A DNA stretch of 64,000 nt from Halopseudomonas sabulinigri (GTDB lineage Bacteria; Pseudomonadota; Gammaproteobacteria; Pseudomonadales; Pseudomonadaceae), in the NCBI GenBank assembly GCA_011053055.1, contig DRHT01000052.1, positions 1 through 64,000 of the forward strand, in the 5' to 3' direction. How positions within the stretch are numbered: position 1 is the first letter of the stretch; every line of letters starts with the position of its first letter. The notes beneath the pieces were generated by a model. The model ran no database searches. It was not told the DNA's origin and saw only the letters and a list, made by a program, of their open reading frames with translations. The position numbers were made by a program, and so were the translations under genes. This document shows, piece by piece, positions 61,243 to 64,000 of this stretch.

Positions 61243-61854
61243 TCAGTTGAGCGTTTCGACCTGCACGTCGCCGCAGTCGCTGGCGACCCATGTGCTGGTT
61301 TCGCGGTGTTCTACTTTCACTGGGCCGTTGAGCTCTTCGCTCAGACCACCGGTGAGCTGCTCGGAAACCTGATAGGTGCCGTCACCCCGAAAGGTTGAGC
61401 GCATTTCGCGACTGCTAACCATCTGCATGTCGCCTTGCATGGTGCCGGTAAAACCCTCGGTGTTTGCGCATTCGCCGCTGAACTCCAGGCGGTCGTCCGC
61501 ATTTTGCGCCACTTTAAGCTTACAGCCGGGTATCTGCTGCTGGGCGTCTGCTAATAAGGTGTCTGGATCGGTCATTTGCTGCGCCAGCTCGCTGGTAATA
61601 CAGCGTTTGTGGCCTGCGGCTTCGGCATCCCCCATCATTTGTTCGACCATGGCGCGCTGTTCGGCAGGCATATTGGCGAGCATGGCCTCACGTGCTTCGC
61701 GCATTTTTTTCTGCATGTCTACGCCATTGATCAGAGTGGTGCTGTCACTGTTCCAAAGGCCGGGTTCGGGAGCGGGTTCGATGTTGGCTGCGTAGAGCGG
61801 GGCGGTTGCGGTCAGTAACAGGCAGGCGATCAGGTGATGTGGGGTGAATTTCAT
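61243..61854 (-). CDS. DUF3617 family periplasmic protein
   Basis: A 203-residue exported protein with a signal peptide (APLYAAN). The mature part has the GLWNSDSTT start, a Met-rich helix, a few Cys (CITSEL, PGCKL, GECANT) and TGTMQGDM, matching DUF3617. Function is unknown. ATG 61854 with AAGGAG five bases upstream is preferred to a GTG six bases earlier. Confidence 0.82.
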   Translation of the reverse strand: MKFTPHHLIACLLLTATAPLYAANIEPAPEPGLWNSDSTTLINGVDMQKKMREAREAMLANMPAEQRAMVEQMMGDAEAAGHKRCITSELAQQMTDPDTLLADAQQQIPGCKLKVAQNADDRLEFSGECANTEGFTGTMQGDMQMVSSREMRSTFRGDGTYQVSEQLTGGLSEELNGPVKVEHRETSTWVASDCGDVQVETLN

Positions 61855-61961
61855 GTGCACTCCTTGCTTGGTCAGGTCGATTAAATGAAGTCGTATCTAA
61901 CTATAGAAGCGAGGGGCGGAAACGCCATCCCGGTGTTGTGCTGTGGGCGGCAAAACCTGTG

Positions 61962-61994
61962 CAAAGTTGACCAAGCACTGCTTGGTCAACTTTG
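61962..61994. repeat. Perfect 33-bp palindrome downstream of ppnN
   Basis: CAAAGTTGACCAAGCA (61962-61977), one central base, and its perfect reverse complement (61979-61994). It lies between the ppnN stop (62040) and the DUF3617 start. It would form a strong RNA hairpin in leftward transcripts, with a weak T-rich tract about ten bases on, so it may be a terminator, but a binding site or mobile-element end is also possible. Confidence 0.65.
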
Positions 61995-62039
61995 ACGCGC
62001 GGGTAAACAAGGCTGAATGCGAGCGACTGTCGCCGGACT

Positions 62040-63413
62040 TCAGCTCACCACCCGATAACAAGGCACATAGTCAGCGCCGCCCGGTAGCTTCATCCGGTGC
62101 TGGCTCACAAACGCTTGGAGCAGACGATCTAGCGGCTGCATTACCTCGGCATCGCCATGAATTTCGTAAGGCCCATACTGCTCGATACGGCGGATACCCT
62201 GGTCCTTGACGTTGCCGGCGACAATGCCGGAAAAGGCGCGGCGCAGGTTGGCGGCCAGTTCGTGCGGAGGGAGGTCGCGGCTCAATTGCAGGCTCGCCAT
62301 ATTTTCATGGGTGGGATCGAAGGGACGTTGAAAACTTTCTTCGATGCGCAGCAGCCAGTTGAAGTGAAACGCGTCATGACGCTCGCGGCGGAATTGTTCT
62401 ACTTCCTGCAGGCCGCGGGTCATCTGCCGTGCAACTTCAGACGGATCATCAATGATGATCTCGTAATGCTGCTGTGCGGCTTCACCCAGAGTGGCGCCAA
62501 CAAACGCGTTTAACTGCTGCAAGTAAGCTTCAGCGCTTTTGGGGCCGGTGAGAATGACCGGGAAGGGCAAACCTTTGTTAGCCGGGTGCATCAGGATGCC
62601 GAGTAGGTAAAGGAACTCTTCGGCGGTACCGGCGCCGCCGGGGAAGATGATGATGCCATGGCCCACGCGTACGAATGCTTCTAGACGCTTTTCGATATCG
62701 GGCAGAATAACCAGCTCGTTAACGATAGGGTTGGGCGCCTCGGCGGCAATGATGCCCGGCTCGGTGAGGCCCAGATAACGACCTTCCAGAATCCGCTGTT
62801 TGGCATGGGCGATGGTGGCGCCCTTCATTGGGCCTTTCATTACGCCGGGCCCGCAACCGGTGCAGATATCCAGACTGCGCAGGCCCAGTTCGTGGCCGAC
62901 CTTTTTGGTGTACTTGTATTCTTCTGTGCTTATCGAGTGGCCGCCCCAACACACCACCATCTTCGGCTCTACCGCAGGGCGCAAGGTGCGCGCGTTACGC
63001 AATAAGTGAAACACGTAATCGGTGATGCCCTCGGAGCTGCTTAGATCGATGCGCTGGCTATCGATCTCGCTCTCGGTATACACAATGTCGCGCAGCGCGC
63101 TGAAGAGCATTTCACGGGTGCTGGCAATCATCTGGCCATCAACGAAGGCATCCGCTGGTGCGTTCAACAATTCCAGCCGCACGCCCCGGTCTTGCTGATG
63201 AATATGCACTTCAAAGTCATGGTAGGCCTCAAGAATAGTCTTGGCGTTATCGACATGAGCGCCGGTATTGAGGATGGCCAATGCACACTGGCGGAATAGG
63301 GTGTAGGTGCTGCCTGAGCCGGCTGCACTGAGTTGTTGTACTTCACGTTGCGAGAGCGTTTCCAGGCTGCCCTTGGGGCTGACGGACGCGTTGATAACCT
63401 TCTTTGCTGGCAT
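62040..63413 (-). CDS. ppnN: Pyrimidine/purine nucleotide 5'-monophosphate nucleosidase (LOG family)
   Basis: A 457-residue cytoplasmic enzyme that splits nucleotide monophosphates into base and ribose 5-phosphate, known to respond to (p)ppGpp in E. coli (YgdH). The LOG-family core has CTGCGPGVMKGPMKGA and FPGGAGTAEE(F/L)L, with an N-terminal ATP-cone-like part and a C-terminal extension, as in PpnN (about 454 residues). ATG 63413 has AGGA seven bases upstream; the frame is open to 63596 but adds no recognised sequence. Confidence 0.93.
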   Translation of the reverse strand: MPAKKVINASVSPKGSLETLSQREVQQLSAAGSGSTYTLFRQCALAILNTGAHVDNAKTILEAYHDFEVHIHQQDRGVRLELLNAPADAFVDGQMIASTREMLFSALRDIVYTESEIDSQRIDLSSSEGITDYVFHLLRNARTLRPAVEPKMVVCWGGHSISTEEYKYTKKVGHELGLRSLDICTGCGPGVMKGPMKGATIAHAKQRILEGRYLGLTEPGIIAAEAPNPIVNELVILPDIEKRLEAFVRVGHGIIIFPGGAGTAEEFLYLLGILMHPANKGLPFPVILTGPKSAEAYLQQLNAFVGATLGEAAQQHYEIIIDDPSEVARQMTRGLQEVEQFRRERHDAFHFNWLLRIEESFQRPFDPTHENMASLQLSRDLPPHELAANLRRAFSGIVAGNVKDQGIRRIEQYGPYEIHGDAEVMQPLDRLLQAFVSQHRMKLPGGADYVPCYRVVS

Positions 63414-63706
63414 GCAGTTTTCCTGAAGCGGGGTACAACCGAAATGGATATTCATCTGTTGTCTGTATTCTCCTCGGGATGCGCGGTGTAACGCAAACAC
63501 TGCGCGCTTGTATGGTCCTCTACGGAAAATTTGTTGATCTTCGCACTCGTCCGCCGCAAGAAATAAATAGGAATAATTTATTTTTAAGGCGAGCACTGCG
63601 TTACCGTAGTTGTCTCATTTTGGTCAAAAAAGGCCTTGGTACTGATTGAGGCCTATAGTTAAGAAACAATCAAAATAGCGGGCTGATAACCGCTAAAGGA
63701 TGATTT
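63414..63706. other. Divergent promoter region between ppnN and a molybdenum hydroxylase gene
   Basis: 293 bases with no gene. It includes an AT-rich patch around 63560-63580 and two AGGCCT copies (near 63627 and 63648). A possible rightward promoter is expected in the AT-rich patch, but no -35/-10 pair is convincing. Confidence 0.35.
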
Positions 63707-64000
63707 ATGTCCAACCGTGATATGTCCCGGCGCTCATTTCTGCAGGGTAGTGTGGTGGCTGGTGTGACCGTGACGCTTATACCGCTCAGTAATCAGGCCT
63801 TCGCCGCATTGAAGGAAGAGAGCGTAACCATGCCTTCCGAGCAGTGGCTTGGCACCAATGGTAAGGCTCGATCGCGTAATGACGCCTTGTCCAAGGTGTG
63901 TGGCGGCAAAGTGTTTGCACGTGATATCCGTGCCAAGGATATGCCCGGCTGGCCCGAGCAGCAGGGGCACGCCATGCTGCTGAAAATAACCAAGGCTGAT
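63707..64000 (+). CDS. Tat-exported molybdopterin-binding subunit of a xanthine dehydrogenase/aldehyde oxidase-type enzyme (partial)
   Basis: Only the first 98 residues are in the window. A twin-arginine signal (SRRSFLQG) and a hydrophobic stretch precede a mature start, followed by GGKVFARDIRAKDMPG, the first part of the a/b hammerhead domain of molybdenum hydroxylases. The full protein should bind molybdopterin and oxidise an aldehyde or heterocycle in the periplasm. AAGGA lies six bases before ATG 63707. The gene continues past 64000, and its FeS and FAD partners probably follow. Confidence 0.85.
   Translation, partial: MSNRDMSRRSFLQGSVVAGVTVTLIPLSNQAFAALKEESVTMPSEQWLGTNGKARSRNDALSKVCGGKVFARDIRAKDMPGWPEQQGHAMLLKITKAD

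Noticed and set aside
1-64000. CRISPR array, tRNA, rRNA or insertion sequence
   Set aside because: No regularly spaced repeats, cloverleaf or transposase frame was found by reading the sequence and frames.

Overview
The window looks like chromosome of a Pseudomonas-lineage gammaproteobacterium, most likely a marine or halotolerant relative such as Halopseudomonas. This is inferred from gene content, not from any search. Pointers are the recC-recB-recD order, an MvaT-type coiled-coil protein, the gcdR/gcdH/gcdG and lldR/lldP/lldD/dld loci in their Pseudomonas arrangement, a carboxynorspermidine pathway, a BCCT transporter, and codon use rich in G and C at third positions. No tRNA, rRNA or CRISPR array was seen.

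Layout. 0-5.5 kb: a small outer-membrane beta-barrel protein, then an amine/amide nitrogen cluster (MetX-like hydrolase divergent from a GlnT/GmaS-type glutamine synthetase, a urea-carboxylase-type periplasmic binding protein, a TetR regulator). 5.6-13.6 kb: an alkylsulfatase, the carboxynorspermidine genes, a lipoprotein with four VOC modules, and a gamma-glutamylpolyamine synthetase-like protein. 13.7-22.9 kb: the recCBD operon, joined by ATGA overlaps. 22.9-28.1 kb: a flavin reductase/fatty-acid hydroxylase pair with a divergent AraC regulator, an amidoligase/class I glutamine amidotransferase pair, a 63-residue MvaT-like protein lacking its DNA-binding half, and a FabR/DesT-like regulator. 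28.4-42.8 kb: a BCCT transporter, an exonuclease coupled to a cNMP/CBS/DUF294 protein, a LysR/DoxX/extradiol dioxygenase group, a class III sirtuin, NnrS, a small zinc-finger protein, a double-Cache periplasmic protein, an 8-oxoguanine deaminase-like enzyme, and an AraC regulator with an SBF-like transporter. 42.9-52.2 kb: glutarate catabolism, then lactate use with two clear LldR-type palindromes.

52.2-58.3 kb is an accessory segment between the lactate operon and a phospholipid gene block. It carries an XRE regulator with a perfect 12-bp inverted repeat, a class II Fic protein behind a multi-half-site operator, a NERD/zinc-ribbon protein, and an AT-rich pair of translationally coupled genes: a cytosine-5 DNA methyltransferase and an OLD-like ATPase with a TOPRIM-like C-terminus. 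That pair is the best candidate in the window for an undescribed defence or modification system. 58.3-64 kb returns to core genes: an acyltransferase, CdsA-like and CDP-alcohol phosphatidyltransferase genes, a DUF3617 protein, the nucleotide nucleosidase PpnN, and the start of a Tat-exported molybdenum hydroxylase subunit cut by the window edge.

How they fit together. Much of the non-core content handles nitrogen compounds through gamma-glutamyl and amide chemistry: two glutamine-synthetase-fold ligases, an ATP-grasp-type amidoligase partner, a PuuD-like hydrolase, carboxynorspermidine synthesis and a urea-type binding protein. The other theme is short-chain acid use (glutarate, L- and D-lactate).
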